A stretch of DNA of 52,325 nucleotides from UMGS1696 sp964430105 (GCA_964430105.1 CAYSEF010000009.1:1-52325); one strand, 5' to 3'. Shown: positions 8,598 through 17,540, numbered from the stretch's first letter. Numbers and translations: made by a program. The notes: a model not told the origin generated them from the letters alone.

Positions 8598-9791
8598 ATG
8601 GAATACAAAATCTCCGATAAACTCGCAAACCTGAAGCCCTCGGCTATACGTGAAATTTTTAAGTCACTTACTGACCCGTCGATAATCAGCTTTGCGGCAG
8701 GAAATCCCTCTCCTCTGTCGTTTCCTGCTGACGATCTTGCAGAAATTTCCGCAGATATTTTCAAAAATCAGTCCACTTTGGCTTTACAATACGGAATCAC
8801 AGAAGGATATCCCGCACTTCGTCAGGCTGTTTCAGCTCGAATCAAAGAGAAATTCGGTATTGGTACTGAGGATGACGAAACAATAATCACCTCAGGCGGT
8901 CAACAGGGTATTGAACTGCTTGCAAAAACACTCTGCAACGAAGGCGATGCTGTTATATGCGAAAATCCTTCATTTATCGGTGCACTCAATTCATTCCGTT
9001 CCATTGGAGCTGAAACTATTGGCGTACCTCTTTGTGAAGATGGCATAGACACCGTAATTCTTGAAGAAACTCTTTCAAAAACTCCGAATGCGAAAATGCT
9101 GTACCTGATCCCAACCTTCCAAAATCCGGCAGGTACAACTTCATCCCTTGAAAACCGCAAGAAGGTTTATGAAATAGCTAAAAAATACGGTGTTATCATT
9201 CTTGAGGATAATCCATACGGTGAGCTGAGATTTGCCGGCGAGGATGTACCCACATATAAATCGTTCGACACCGAAGGCATTGTTGTTTATTGCTCATCAT
9301 TTTCAAAAATTCTCTCTGCCGGCATGAGAATAGGCTATGTTTGCGGTCCTAAGAAGCTTATCTCAAAGATGGTCGTTGCAAAGCAGGGCGAAGATGTTCA
9401 CACAAACCAGTTTTTCCAGATGCTTTGCTATCGCTTTATGACCGAACGTGATCTTGATGCACACATTGCAGGCATCAGAAAGCTGTATAAGGCAAAATGC
9501 GATCTCATGCTCGCTGAACTCGATAAGAATATGCCGAAATGCGTAAAATACACTCGTCCTGAGGGTGGTTTGTTCCTGTGGTGTACTCTCCCGAACGGTA
9601 CTGATTCATCTGAATTCATAAAGAAAGCACTCGAACGCAAGGTAGCGGTAGTTCCGGGAACTGCATTCAACTGCGACACAAACGCTCCGTCAGACTCATT
9701 CAGACTCAACTATTCTATGCCGTCAGATGAAGATATCGTAAAAGGCATAGGTATTTTATCCGAGCTTGCCCGTGAAATGTTTGAAGAATAA
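8598..9791 (+). CDS. PLP-dependent aminotransferase class I/II, 2-aminoadipate/aromatic type
   Basis: A 397-residue fold-type I aminotransferase of the LysN/MocR-catalytic-domain type, which transfers amino groups between 2-aminoadipate, aromatic or branched amino acids and 2-oxoglutarate. Visible elements are ISFAAGNPSP near the N-terminus, the LQYGITEG substrate loop, NPAGTT, the LEDNPYGELR segment, and the PLP Lys in SSFSKILSAGMRIGY. The C-terminal Arg lies in FRLNYSMP. No GntR domain is present, so it is the enzyme alone. AGGAG precedes the ATG at 8598; another ATG at 8593 is out of frame. The aromatic operon 5 kb away would need such an enzyme for the last step of Tyr/Phe synthesis, but this link is inference. 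Confidence 0.9.
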   Translation: MEYKISDKLANLKPSAIREIFKSLTDPSIISFAAGNPSPLSFPADDLAEISADIFKNQSTLALQYGITEGYPALRQAVSARIKEKFGIGTEDDETIITSGGQQGIELLAKTLCNEGDAVICENPSFIGALNSFRSIGAETIGVPLCEDGIDTVILEETLSKTPNAKMLYLIPTFQNPAGTTSSLENRKKVYEIAKKYGVIILEDNPYGELRFAGEDVPTYKSFDTEGIVVYCSSFSKILSAGMRIGYVCGPKKLISKMVVAKQGEDVHTNQFFQMLCYRFMTERDLDAHIAGIRKLYKAKCDLMLAELDKNMPKCVKYTRPEGGLFLWCTLPNGTDSSEFIKKALERKVAVVPGTAFNCDTNAPSDSFRLNYSMPSDEDIVKGIGILSELAREMFEE

Positions 9792-9866
9792 GTTGTGTTT
9801 CAGGATACCTCAAAAAGACAGTAAAGATAACAAACAGATTTCAAAGAAAAGAAAGCAGGTGCATCT

Positions 9867-10427
9867 ATGAATATATGGCACGATTTTTCACCTGAAAAGA
9901 TCACTCCAGAATCTTTTTATGCAGTAGTAGAAATCACCAAGGGAAGTAAAATCAAATACGAACTCGACAAAAGCACAGGTCTTCTCAAGCTTGACAGAAT
10001 TCTCCACACCTCCACACACTATCCTGCAAATTACGGCTTTATCCCTCTGACCTATGCAGACGATGATGACCCGCTCGACGTTCTGCTTATCTGCTCAGAA
10101 GAAATAATTCCGCTCACCCTCGTACACTGCTACCCTATCGGCGTTATAAAAATGGTCGATGGCGGTCGTCTTGACGAAAAGATAATCGCTGTTCCCTACA
10201 CCGACCCCTATTACAATCAGGCACAGACGATTTATGACCTTCCCTCTCACGTTTTCGATGAAATGCGTCACTTCTTCTCTGTATACAAAACTCTCGAAAA
10301 CAAAGAAACCGTAGTAGATGAAATAGGCAGTCGTGACGAAGCTGTCGAAATAGTAAGAAGCTGCATTGAAAATTACAAAACCAATCATTATAAGCTCGTC
10401 AACAATATAAAAACCGGAGATAGATAA
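9867..10427 (+). CDS. ppa: Family I inorganic pyrophosphatase
   Basis: A 186-residue soluble inorganic pyrophosphatase that hydrolyses PPi to phosphate and pulls biosynthetic reactions forward. The family I features are KYELDK, YPANYGFIP, and the metal-binding cluster DDDDPLDVLL (canonical D-G-D-P-x-D), with a further Asp in VDGGRLDEKI. The length is normal for bacterial family I; most Firmicutes instead use the unrelated family II. AGGTG lies seven bases before the ATG. The stop codon overlaps the first base of the obg start (TAATG), so the two genes are translationally coupled. The 75-base gap from the aminotransferase shows no terminator, so co-transcription from the upstream promoter is likely. 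Confidence 0.93.
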   Translation: MNIWHDFSPEKITPESFYAVVEITKGSKIKYELDKSTGLLKLDRILHTSTHYPANYGFIPLTYADDDDPLDVLLICSEEIIPLTLVHCYPIGVIKMVDGGRLDEKIIAVPYTDPYYNQAQTIYDLPSHVFDEMRHFFSVYKTLENKETVVDEIGSRDEAVEIVRSCIENYKTNHYKLVNNIKTGDR

Positions 10428-11743
10428 TGTTTATTGATAAAATCAAAATTTACGTAAAAGCTGGAAACGGCGGTAATGGCGTAGTTTCCTTCAGACGTGA
10501 AAAATATGTAGCAAAGGGCGGTCCCGATGGTGGCGATGGCGGTAACGGTGGTAATATCATCTTCCGCATTGATGAGGGTTCAAATACGCTCCTTGCGTTC
10601 AGATACAAGCGTAAATTCGTCGCTCAAAACGGCGGTGATGGTGCAGGCGCAAAGTTCCATGGTGCAAATGGCGAAAACTGCATAATTTTTGTACCGCGCG
10701 GAACTCTTATTCGTGATGCTGCCAGCGGAAAGATAATCCACGATATGTCAGGCGATGAAGATTTCGTACTCTGCAAAGGCGGTCGTGGAGGTTGGGGAAA
10801 CAAACATTTTGCTACTCCCACACGTCAAATACCTCGATTCGCAAAAGCCGGCTTACCGGGTGAAGAACGTGAAATCATACTTGAATTAAAGATGATCGCC
10901 GATGTCGGTCTTGCAGGACTTCCTTCTGCGGGCAAGTCTTCACTTCTTGCAGCACTCTCCTCTGCACGTCCGAAGATTGCAGATTATCACTTCACCACTC
11001 TTGAGCCGTCACTCGGCGTTGTTTCAACAGGTGGAGAATCCGGATTTGTCATGGCTGATATTCCCGGTCTTATCGAAGGTGCCTCAGAAGGTCTTGGACT
11101 TGGTCACGCTTTCCTTCGCCATATAGAAAGATGCCGTATGCTTGTTCAGGTCGTAGATATATCAGGTCAGGAAGGTCGTCTGCCTGTAGAGGATTTTGAA
11201 ACGATATCTTCTGAGCTTGAAAAATTCTCACCTGAGCTTGCCGCAAGACCGCGAATTGTTGTTGCAAATAAAGCAGATCTTTTGGTTAATGCCGAAGAAG
11301 AATTCGCAGAACTTCCCGAATTGTCGGATGAATGTGCAGAGCTTGAAAAGCGTTGTGCAGAATGTGGATATGATGTACTGTACATCTCTGCTTCTCAAAA
11401 AATGGGTCTGAAAAAGCTTGTGGATGAAATAGCACGCCGACTTGCCGAGCTTCCTCCTATCACAGTATACGAGAAGGAAATTACTCCGGAAGAAGAGGAC
11501 GACGGAATTCTCTATGGCGTAGAAAATGTAGTAATACGTCGTGCGGACGATGCTTCATTCCATCTCGAAGGTGCATGGATCGATGCGCTTGTAGGCAGAG
11601 TCAACTTCAACGACCGTGAATCAATGATGTATTTTGAACGCTCACTTACAAAATCCGGTCTGATCGACAGATTGCGTGAAGCAGGTTGTGAGGAAGGCGA
11701 TATCGTTCACATCGATGATATTGAATTTGAATTTGTAGACTAA
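10427..11743 (+). CDS. obgE: Obg GTPase (ribosome assembly/stringent response)
   Basis: A 438-residue Obg/CgtA GTPase that acts in 50S ribosome assembly and growth control. The order is a glycine-rich Obg fold (about residues 1-158, with GGxGG repeats), the G domain with P-loop GLPSAGKSS, the switch region TTLEPSLGVV, DIPGLIEGA, and the NKAD specificity motif. A C-terminal OCT domain of about 80 residues follows, as in Gram-positive Obg. It is coupled to ppa by a one-base overlap. A strong terminator follows immediately. Confidence 0.97.
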   Translation: MFIDKIKIYVKAGNGGNGVVSFRREKYVAKGGPDGGDGGNGGNIIFRIDEGSNTLLAFRYKRKFVAQNGGDGAGAKFHGANGENCIIFVPRGTLIRDAASGKIIHDMSGDEDFVLCKGGRGGWGNKHFATPTRQIPRFAKAGLPGEEREIILELKMIADVGLAGLPSAGKSSLLAALSSARPKIADYHFTTLEPSLGVVSTGGESGFVMADIPGLIEGASEGLGLGHAFLRHIERCRMLVQVVDISGQEGRLPVEDFETISSELEKFSPELAARPRIVVANKADLLVNAEEEFAELPELSDECAELEKRCAECGYDVLYISASQKMGLKKLVDEIARRLAELPPITVYEKEITPEEEDDGILYGVENVVIRRADDASFHLEGAWIDALVGRVNFNDRESMMYFERSLTKSGLIDRLREAGCEEGDIVHIDDIEFEFVD

Positions 11744-11746
11744 ATT

Positions 11747-11803
11747 AAAAGAGAATGTCACGCCTGAAGCTTTATTTCGGAAACGGAACATTCTCTTTTT
11801 TTT
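11747..11803. terminator. Bidirectional terminator between obgE and recG
   Basis: AAAAGAGAATGT (11747-11758) pairs with ACATTCTCTTTT (11788-11799), with a T-run on the plus side. It lies between two convergent genes, three bases before the recG stop codon, and serves both. Confidence 0.85.
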
Positions 11804-11805
11804 AT

Positions 11806-13974
11806 TTAATTTGCGATTTTCTCGTTTTTCTTTCCAAATTCAGCCAGTCTTTCTGCCACCGCACGATTCTCCTCTTTCGACAATGCAGGATCATCTGCTA
11901 TCGTTCGATTGGCATAAAATGATGCACGTTCGATCATGTGGGTGTCACGACACGCTGAGGCAAGTGTAAAATTCATCTGTCCATGCTGTCGAATAGCTCC
12001 GTTCTCGTTAAAGAAATCACCCGGCCCACGCATTTGCAGGTCGTATTCCGCAATTTCAAAGCCATCCGTTGTATTCTTTATTGCACGAAGTCTATCCTGT
12101 GCTTCAGGCTGACGTGAATCCGAAACAAGAATAAAATATGACTTGAATTTTCCTCGCCCAACTCGTCCTCGAAGCTGATGAAGCTGTGATAACCCGAATC
12201 TCTCAGCATTTTCGACTATCATCAAAGTCGCATTAGGTACATTCACACCAACTTCAATTACAGTTGTAGACACAAGAACATCAAGCTCACCTGACGAAAA
12301 AGCTTCCATCACACGTTCCTTTTCGGCAGGCTTCATTTTTCCGTGAACAAATCCGATTTTCAAGTCAGGAAGTGCTTCTGTAAGGTAGCTTGCAAAAACA
12401 GTCGCTGCTTTTAGAGGAACAGATGTATCAACAGATGATTTTATCAACGGAAGATTCGCCATTTCCTCCGGGTTTGATTCCGTTTTTTCCTCTGATTCAT
12501 CAACTGCCGGACATACAACATACGTCTGATGACCTTCTTGCGCCTGTTTGCGAATGAATCCGTTGAGTCTTTCACGATATCCTTCATTCACAATGAAAGT
12601 ATCTATTTTCTGTCTGCCCTTTGGAAGCTCATCAATTCGTGAAACATCTATACTTCCATATGCTGCAAGAGTTAAGGTTCTGGGTATCGGTGTCGCACTC
12701 ATCACAAGGCAGTGCATATCCCTTGCTTTTTCAAACAAAGCAGCTCTCTGCATAACACCAAAACGGTGCTGTTCGTCGATTATCGCAAGTCCTGCCCTTT
12801 CGATCACTACATCCTCGGAAATTAGTGCGTGTGTGCCTATTACGATATCAAGCTTTCCTTCAACAGTCGGCTCATCAGTAAGTCCGGCTAATATTCGCTC
12901 ACGATCACGCTTCTTCGTCGATCCGGTGAGTAATGCACAACGTATTCCAAGCGGTGTGAACAGCTTATCAAAATCCTCATAATGCTGAGTCGCAAGAATT
13001 TCAGTCGGAACCATGATAGCCACACGATATCCGTTTTTAACTGCAAGATATGCCGCCGCTGCCGCAACGATAGTTTTACCACTTCCGACATCGCCTGTAA
13101 GTATTCTGTTCATCAGCGTTTTTCCCGACATATCAGCGCGTATTTCTTCAACCGAGCGCATCTGTGCACCTGTCAACTCAAACGGAAGATTAACAAGGAA
13201 CTGCGTCAGGTCGCCTTTTGTAAACGGGCAGGTATTCGCACGCTTCGCTCTCGCACCGCTCATTGTCATTGACAAAAACATGAGGTACAGCTCATCGAAA
13301 ATAAGACGGCGTTTTGCAGTTTCCATTGCCGACACTGTTTCCGGACAATGTATATTCTGCATTGTATATCCGGAGGTTGGCAGATTAAGCTCGACCAGCG
13401 CATCCTTGGGAAGATATTCGACAAATTCGCTTCCTGCTGTACGCAATGCTTCTGATATGATACTCGCCATAAATTTCTGCGTTAAGCCTGAAGTAAGCGG
13501 ATATACCGGTACAATATCCGGAAGCGGAACCCCTTCAATATACGGTTCGCAGATAGGACTTTGAAGCTGAAGTCTGTTATACTCCCACGAAAATCTACCG
13601 AAAAATCTGAATGTTGAGCCTGTATGCAATGTATCCTTCATATATGGCTGATTAAAGTATGTTATTTCCGCAGAACCCGTTTCATCGAACGCCCTGACCT
13701 TGCATATAGTCATTCCTCGGCGTATCATACGCACTGTAGGCTCAGACGATATCGTCAGCACTGTCGAAAAAGGCCCTATCTCTCCATCTATCATTCTTTC
13801 TCTTATTTCAGCTATTGTCTGAGTATCTCCTCGATTTTGATAAGCTCTCGGATAGCAATTAAGCAGATCTCCGATAGTTTCAATACCCATTTTTTCGAGT
13901 GCCGCACGTCTTGCTTCACCAACACCGCGAAGTGTAGAAACAGACTGATTTAATTTACTTGATTTGTTTTCCAT
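11806..13974 (-). CDS. recG: ATP-dependent DNA helicase RecG
   Basis: A 722-residue superfamily 2 helicase that reverses stalled replication forks and remodels Holliday junctions. The N-terminal wedge/OB domain (about residues 60-160) precedes the helicase core: Walker A GDVGSGKT, motif II DEQHRFG, motif III SATPIPRTL, and motif VI QLRGRVGRG. The C-terminus has the TRG region with RGPGDFF. The ATG at 13974 is chosen over an in-frame GTG at 14019 because the predicted promoter (14010-14038) would start transcription near 14003. The shorter protein also begins like other RecG proteins, a few residues before SVSTLRGVG. No clear ribosome site precedes this ATG. Monocistronic. Confidence 0.96.
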   Translation of the reverse strand: MENKSSKLNQSVSTLRGVGEARRAALEKMGIETIGDLLNCYPRAYQNRGDTQTIAEIRERMIDGEIGPFSTVLTISSEPTVRMIRRGMTICKVRAFDETGSAEITYFNQPYMKDTLHTGSTFRFFGRFSWEYNRLQLQSPICEPYIEGVPLPDIVPVYPLTSGLTQKFMASIISEALRTAGSEFVEYLPKDALVELNLPTSGYTMQNIHCPETVSAMETAKRRLIFDELYLMFLSMTMSGARAKRANTCPFTKGDLTQFLVNLPFELTGAQMRSVEEIRADMSGKTLMNRILTGDVGSGKTIVAAAAAYLAVKNGYRVAIMVPTEILATQHYEDFDKLFTPLGIRCALLTGSTKKRDRERILAGLTDEPTVEGKLDIVIGTHALISEDVVIERAGLAIIDEQHRFGVMQRAALFEKARDMHCLVMSATPIPRTLTLAAYGSIDVSRIDELPKGRQKIDTFIVNEGYRERLNGFIRKQAQEGHQTYVVCPAVDESEEKTESNPEEMANLPLIKSSVDTSVPLKAATVFASYLTEALPDLKIGFVHGKMKPAEKERVMEAFSSGELDVLVSTTVIEVGVNVPNATLMIVENAERFGLSQLHQLRGRVGRGKFKSYFILVSDSRQPEAQDRLRAIKNTTDGFEIAEYDLQMRGPGDFFNENGAIRQHGQMNFTLASACRDTHMIERASFYANRTIADDPALSKEENRAVAERLAEFGKKNEKIAN

Positions 13975-14009
13975 AACATTCGTTTTGTTTCTTATAATTT
14001 TATAACGTA

Positions 14010-14038
14010 ATCTTACCACAATCCACCGAAAATTACAA
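14010..14038 (-). promoter_or_regulatory. Probable recG promoter
   Basis: TTGTAA (14038-14033) and TAAGAT (14015-14010) on the minus strand are 17 bases apart, and TG precedes the -10 as an extended element. The leader would be about 29 bases. The stretch 14040-14285 holds no other gene or clear signal apart from the aro promoter region at its end. Confidence 0.5.
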
Positions 14039-14285
14039 GTGTTCTTTTATCGATATTAAAATCAACATCAGGAATGATAGAATATTCACACTTCAAATAT
14101 ATCCAAACGAAAAAATGTATGTAAACACAATCAAAAAACAGTATAAACGAGCTGTAAATTATAGATAAATACAATCTGTTTTAAGTAATTGCAAGCAATA
14201 ATACAGCGTTTTCCATAATTTGTTTGTGTTATTTTGCGTTATTATATGTATTTTTGACAAAAGACAACAAAATCCCTTACAGTCC

Positions 14286-14314
14286 TTGACAAATACGGTT
14301 ATATGTGATAAAAT
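14286..14314 (+). promoter_or_regulatory. Promoter of the aromatic operon
   Basis: A perfect TTGACA (14286-14291) and TAAAAT (14309-14314) are separated by 17 bases. This is the best -35 in the window together with that of the DUF2325 gene. Transcription would start near 14321, about 24 bases before the leader peptide ATG and 214 bases before aroF. Confidence 0.85.
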
Positions 14315-14344
14315 ATGCACATCATCATAAAAGGAACAACTGAT

Positions 14345-14401
14345 ATGAACAACGTATTTGCAGCAGAATACAAGTATTTTTACTCTTACTTTACCATGTA
14401 A
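14345..14401 (+). CDS. Tyr/Phe-rich attenuator leader peptide of the aro operon
   Basis: An 18-residue reading frame, MNNVFAAEYKYFYSYFTM, preceded by AAAGGA nine bases before the ATG and lying directly behind a strong promoter. Seven of the last fourteen residues are aromatic: Tyr at 9, 11, 13 and 15, Phe at 5, 12 and 16. The codons for residues 13-16 form the 5' arm of a terminator hairpin whose loop contains the stop codon. This is the arrangement expected of ribosome-mediated attenuation: ribosomes stalled for Tyr- or Phe-tRNA would cover the arm and let RNA polymerase through to aroF. The peptide itself probably has no other function. The reading frame, ribosome site and hairpins are seen; the regulation is inferred. 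Confidence 0.8.
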   Translation: MNNVFAAEYKYFYSYFTM

Positions 14402-14419
14402 CAAAGTAAGAGTGTTTTT
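14381..14419 (+). terminator. Attenuator terminator 1 overlapping the leader peptide end
   Basis: ACTCTTACTTT (14382-14392) pairs perfectly with AAAGTAAGAGT (14403-14413) around a 10-base loop that contains the leader stop codon. G and five T follow. The 5' arm is coding sequence for Tyr-Ser-Tyr-Phe, so translation directly controls its folding. Confidence 0.8.
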
Positions 14420-14452
14420 GCTGGCAATTTAGTTTTTATATAAAATATAAAG

Positions 14453-14492
14453 GCGGGATTTCTCAGTGAGACACTGAGGATTCCGCTTTTTT
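14453..14492 (+). terminator. Attenuator terminator 2 before aroF
   Basis: A stem of about 15 bp (GCGG.ATT and CTCAGTG paired with CACTGAG and ATTCCGC, with one bulge and two wobbles) and a tight loop, followed by six T. It lies 42 bases before the aroF start codon, so all operon transcripts must pass it. No obvious alternative pairing that would open it was found by eye. Confidence 0.8.
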
Positions 14493-14534
14493 GTTCCGAT
14501 AAATTCATTCTTAAAAATGAGAAAGAGGTCTGAC

Positions 14535-15539
14535 ATGATTGCAGTATTAAAAAATGGTACAACTCAAAAGCAGGTTGAAAATTTCTGTGACTGGATAAAA
14601 GCACAGGGCGTAGGTGTTCACGTAGTAAACGGTGAATATCAGACTATCGTTGGTCTTATCGGTGATATCACAAAGATCGATGAAGATATGCTTAACGGTC
14701 TTGACATTGTTGATTCAGTTAAGCGCATTTCCGAACCCTTCAAGAGTGCAAACCGTAAATTCCATCCGGATGATTCAGTTATCGATATTTCCGGTAAAAC
14801 TACAGTAGGTGGCAATATTTTTGCTGTAATGGCAGGCCCCTGCTCTATCGAATCAGAAGAACAGATTCTCACTGTTGCACACGCTGTTAAAAAATCCGGT
14901 GCTACAATGCTTCGTGGCGGTGCTTTCAAGCCTCGTACATCACCTTATGATTTCCAGGGACTTCGTGCTGACGGTATTGAACTAATGCTGAAAGCAAAGA
15001 AAGAAACAGGACTTCCTATCGTTACAGAAATAATGAGCGCAGCACATCTCGATCTTTTCGCTGATGTTGACGTGATTCAGGTCGGTGCAAGAAATATGCA
15101 GAACTTCGAGCTTCTGAAGGAGCTTGGCAAAACAAACAAGCCTATTCTTCTTAAAAGAGGTCTTGCAAACACACTGAAGGAGCTTTTGATGAGTGCCGAA
15201 TACATCATGGCAGGTGGTAACGAAAATGTTATCCTCTGTGAACGTGGTGTTCGTACATTTGAAACCTACACCCGTAATACCCTTGATATTTCAGCAGTTC
15301 CGATGCTTCGTGAGCTTTCACATCTTCCGGTTATCATTGACCCGAGCCATGCTACAGGTCTTTCACGTCTTGTTAAACCGATGGCTCTTGCAGCTGCGGC
15401 AGCCGGAGCAAACGGTCTTATGATCGAAGTACACAACAATCCTAAAGAAGCACTCTGCGATGGTCCTCAGTCTCTCACTCCCGATCAGTTCGATGATGTG
15501 ATGAAAGCCGTTAATCGTGTACTTGAAGCAGTTAAGTAA
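14535..15539 (+). CDS. aroF: DAHP synthase (3-deoxy-7-phosphoheptulonate synthase), type I-beta
   Basis: A 334-residue first enzyme of the shikimate pathway, condensing PEP and erythrose 4-phosphate. Residues 1-75 form a ferredoxin-like regulatory domain typical of type I-beta DAHP synthases and known elsewhere to sense Tyr/Phe. The barrel follows with MAGPCSIES (near 99-107, metal-binding Cys), GGAFKPRTSPYDFQG, LLKRG and DPSHATG. The ATG at 14535 is chosen because AGAGGT lies five bases upstream; an in-frame ATG at 14517 has no ribosome site and would overlap it. It is the first structural gene of the operon, behind two attenuator hairpins. Confidence 0.95.
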   Translation: MIAVLKNGTTQKQVENFCDWIKAQGVGVHVVNGEYQTIVGLIGDITKIDEDMLNGLDIVDSVKRISEPFKSANRKFHPDDSVIDISGKTTVGGNIFAVMAGPCSIESEEQILTVAHAVKKSGATMLRGGAFKPRTSPYDFQGLRADGIELMLKAKKETGLPIVTEIMSAAHLDLFADVDVIQVGARNMQNFELLKELGKTNKPILLKRGLANTLKELLMSAEYIMAGGNENVILCERGVRTFETYTRNTLDISAVPMLRELSHLPVIIDPSHATGLSRLVKPMALAAAAAGANGLMIEVHNNPKEALCDGPQSLTPDQFDDVMKAVNRVLEAVK

Positions 15540-15577
15540 TAATTAAATCAACATAATACAAAAACGGAGTTAAGACA

Positions 15578-16423
15578 ATGATTACAGGTATTATCGGTTT
15601 GGGGCTGATCGGTGGCTCCATGGCTAAAGCATATAAGGCAAGTGGTGAAACTGTATACGGTTTCGACACAGATGAAATCACACTCGGATATGCACAGCTT
15701 TCAGGCACTGTTGATGCAAAGCTTACTGACGAAAACATCACCGAATGTGACCTCATTCTCATCGCAGTAAATCCGCTTGCGGCCTGCACATGGCTCAAGG
15801 ATAACGCTTCAAAAATCGCATCACACACAATGGTAATCGACTGCTGCGGTAACAAGCGCCGTATATGCGAGGTTGGTTTTGAGCTTGCAAAGCAATATGG
15901 CTTCACCTATGTTGGAGGACATCCAATGGCGGGATTACACCTTTCAGGCTTCAAAAATTCCCGTGCCGAGCTTTTTGAAGGAGCATCAATGGTTATTGTG
16001 CCGCCAAAGTTCGACGATATTGCTCTTTATGACAGAATCGAAACACTCCTTGCACCACCGAAATTTGGTCTTTTCACCTTTACAACAGCAGAAGAACACG
16101 ACGTAATGATAGCATACACATCACAAATGGCTCACGTTGTATCTAATGCATATGTTAAAAGCCCTGCCGCTCAGACAAAAAACCATATTGGAATTTCCGC
16201 AGGAAGCTACAAGGATCTTACCCGTGTTGCATGGCTGAACGAAAATATGTGGGCTGAGCTGTTCATGGATAACCGTGAAAACCTTATCCGTGAGATCGAT
16301 ATTCTTATAGATAATCTTAACGAATACAAAAATGCTATGGTAGAGGATAACGTTGAAAAGCTGACAGAAGTACTTCGCGAAGGACGTATCGCCAAGGAAA
16401 AAGCTGACGGTACTCCTCAGTGA
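15578..16423 (+). CDS. tyrA: Prephenate dehydrogenase
   Basis: A 281-residue NAD(P)-dependent enzyme that oxidatively decarboxylates prephenate to 4-hydroxyphenylpyruvate for tyrosine. It opens with the Rossmann motif GLGLIGGS (residues 7-14). GGHPMAG, with the conserved His, lies near residue 114, and the dimerisation helices follow. There is neither a chorismate mutase domain nor a C-terminal ACT domain, so feedback must act elsewhere. ACGGAG precedes the ATG. It lies 38 bases after aroF. No chorismate mutase or prephenate dehydratase gene is in the window; those must be encoded elsewhere. Confidence 0.93.
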   Translation: MITGIIGLGLIGGSMAKAYKASGETVYGFDTDEITLGYAQLSGTVDAKLTDENITECDLILIAVNPLAACTWLKDNASKIASHTMVIDCCGNKRRICEVGFELAKQYGFTYVGGHPMAGLHLSGFKNSRAELFEGASMVIVPPKFDDIALYDRIETLLAPPKFGLFTFTTAEEHDVMIAYTSQMAHVVSNAYVKSPAAQTKNHIGISAGSYKDLTRVAWLNENMWAELFMDNRENLIREIDILIDNLNEYKNAMVEDNVEKLTEVLREGRIAKEKADGTPQ

Positions 16424-16493
16424 GCGCATAGCTTATATCAAAAATCAACATATAACTTCATTTAATTATACTGCAAGACATATTGGAGGACGT

Positions 16494-17540
16494 ATGAAAA
16501 TTGATGCCGGAAAATATGAGATAGTCATTGAGCGCGGTGCTTTGTCCAAGGTTGGCGAATATGCCTCTTCCGCTGTCAAGCCATGCCATGCCGTAATCGT
16601 TTCTGATGATAATGTTTATCCGATATACGGAGAAAGAGTAAAAAGCAGTCTTGAAGCAGCCGGATTTACTATGGGAGAAAGCTTTATTTTCCCTCACGGT
16701 GAAGAATCTAAAAACTGGTCTACCTTGGGTGCATTGATCGAGCATCTTTCCGCTGAGCATCTCACTCGCACAGATGTAGTATTTGCACTTGGCGGTGGCG
16801 TAACAGGCGATATGGCAGGCTTTGCATCGGCTGTATATCTTCGTGGGATCAAGTATATCGGACTGCCCACCTCACTTCTCGCCTCTGTTGATTCATCCAT
16901 AGGCGGAAAAACTGCCGTTGATCTTACCTCCGGAAAAAATCTTGTCGGTGCGTTCCATGAGCCTTCTCTTGTTATCTGCGACCCCGATGCCCTCTCAACT
17001 CTTCCTGACGAATTTATTTCTGACGGAATGGCTGAGGTAATCAAGACAGGTCTTCTCGGAAATTCCGAACTTTGGGAAAAGCTCAAGGATAATGCTCCAA
17101 TCGACGAACTGATAGCTCTCTGCGTTCGTGACAAGCGTGATATCTGCGCCCGTGACCTTTACGATCATGGCGAAAGACAAAAGCTTAACCTTGGTCACAC
17201 TATCGGTCATGCTATAGAAGCGAAATCAGCATTTTCCATACATCATGGTCACGCTGTAGGAGCAGGACTTCATGCTATTACAAAAGCTGCTGTGGTTCGT
17301 GGTCTTTGTGAACAGTCTATTCTCGATGAGCTTGACGAATTGCTCGAAAAAAATGCTCTTGACCCTCATCTCTACGAAAGATTTACGACAGATGAGCTGT
17401 ATGATTCCGCAACTCATGACAAAAAAACGCGCGGTGCAAAAATTACGCTTATAATCCCACGCGAAATCGGAAAATCCGAACTCTATGAGATTCCTCTTAC
17501 TGAGCTTTACGACTACATCAAGGATGGATGTGCAAGATGA
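16494..17540 (+). CDS. aroB: 3-dehydroquinate synthase
   Basis: A 348-residue NAD- and metal-dependent enzyme for the second shikimate step, converting DAHP to 3-dehydroquinate. It shows GGGVTGDMAGFAS, LLASVDSSIGGKTAVD and the metal-site segment NLGHTIGHAIE, with a further His in HGHAVGAG. The length is normal. TGGAGG lies six bases before the ATG. The stop overlaps the next gene's start by four bases (ATGA). Confidence 0.96.
   Translation: MKIDAGKYEIVIERGALSKVGEYASSAVKPCHAVIVSDDNVYPIYGERVKSSLEAAGFTMGESFIFPHGEESKNWSTLGALIEHLSAEHLTRTDVVFALGGGVTGDMAGFASAVYLRGIKYIGLPTSLLASVDSSIGGKTAVDLTSGKNLVGAFHEPSLVICDPDALSTLPDEFISDGMAEVIKTGLLGNSELWEKLKDNAPIDELIALCVRDKRDICARDLYDHGERQKLNLGHTIGHAIEAKSAFSIHHGHAVGAGLHAITKAAVVRGLCEQSILDELDELLEKNALDPHLYERFTTDELYDSATHDKKTRGAKITLIIPREIGKSELYEIPLTELYDYIKDGCAR

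Noticed and set aside
14315..14534. T-box or other riboswitch before aroF
   Set aside because: No T-box consensus, AG-box or known aptamer core was seen. The Tyr/Phe leader frame and hairpins account for the structure.
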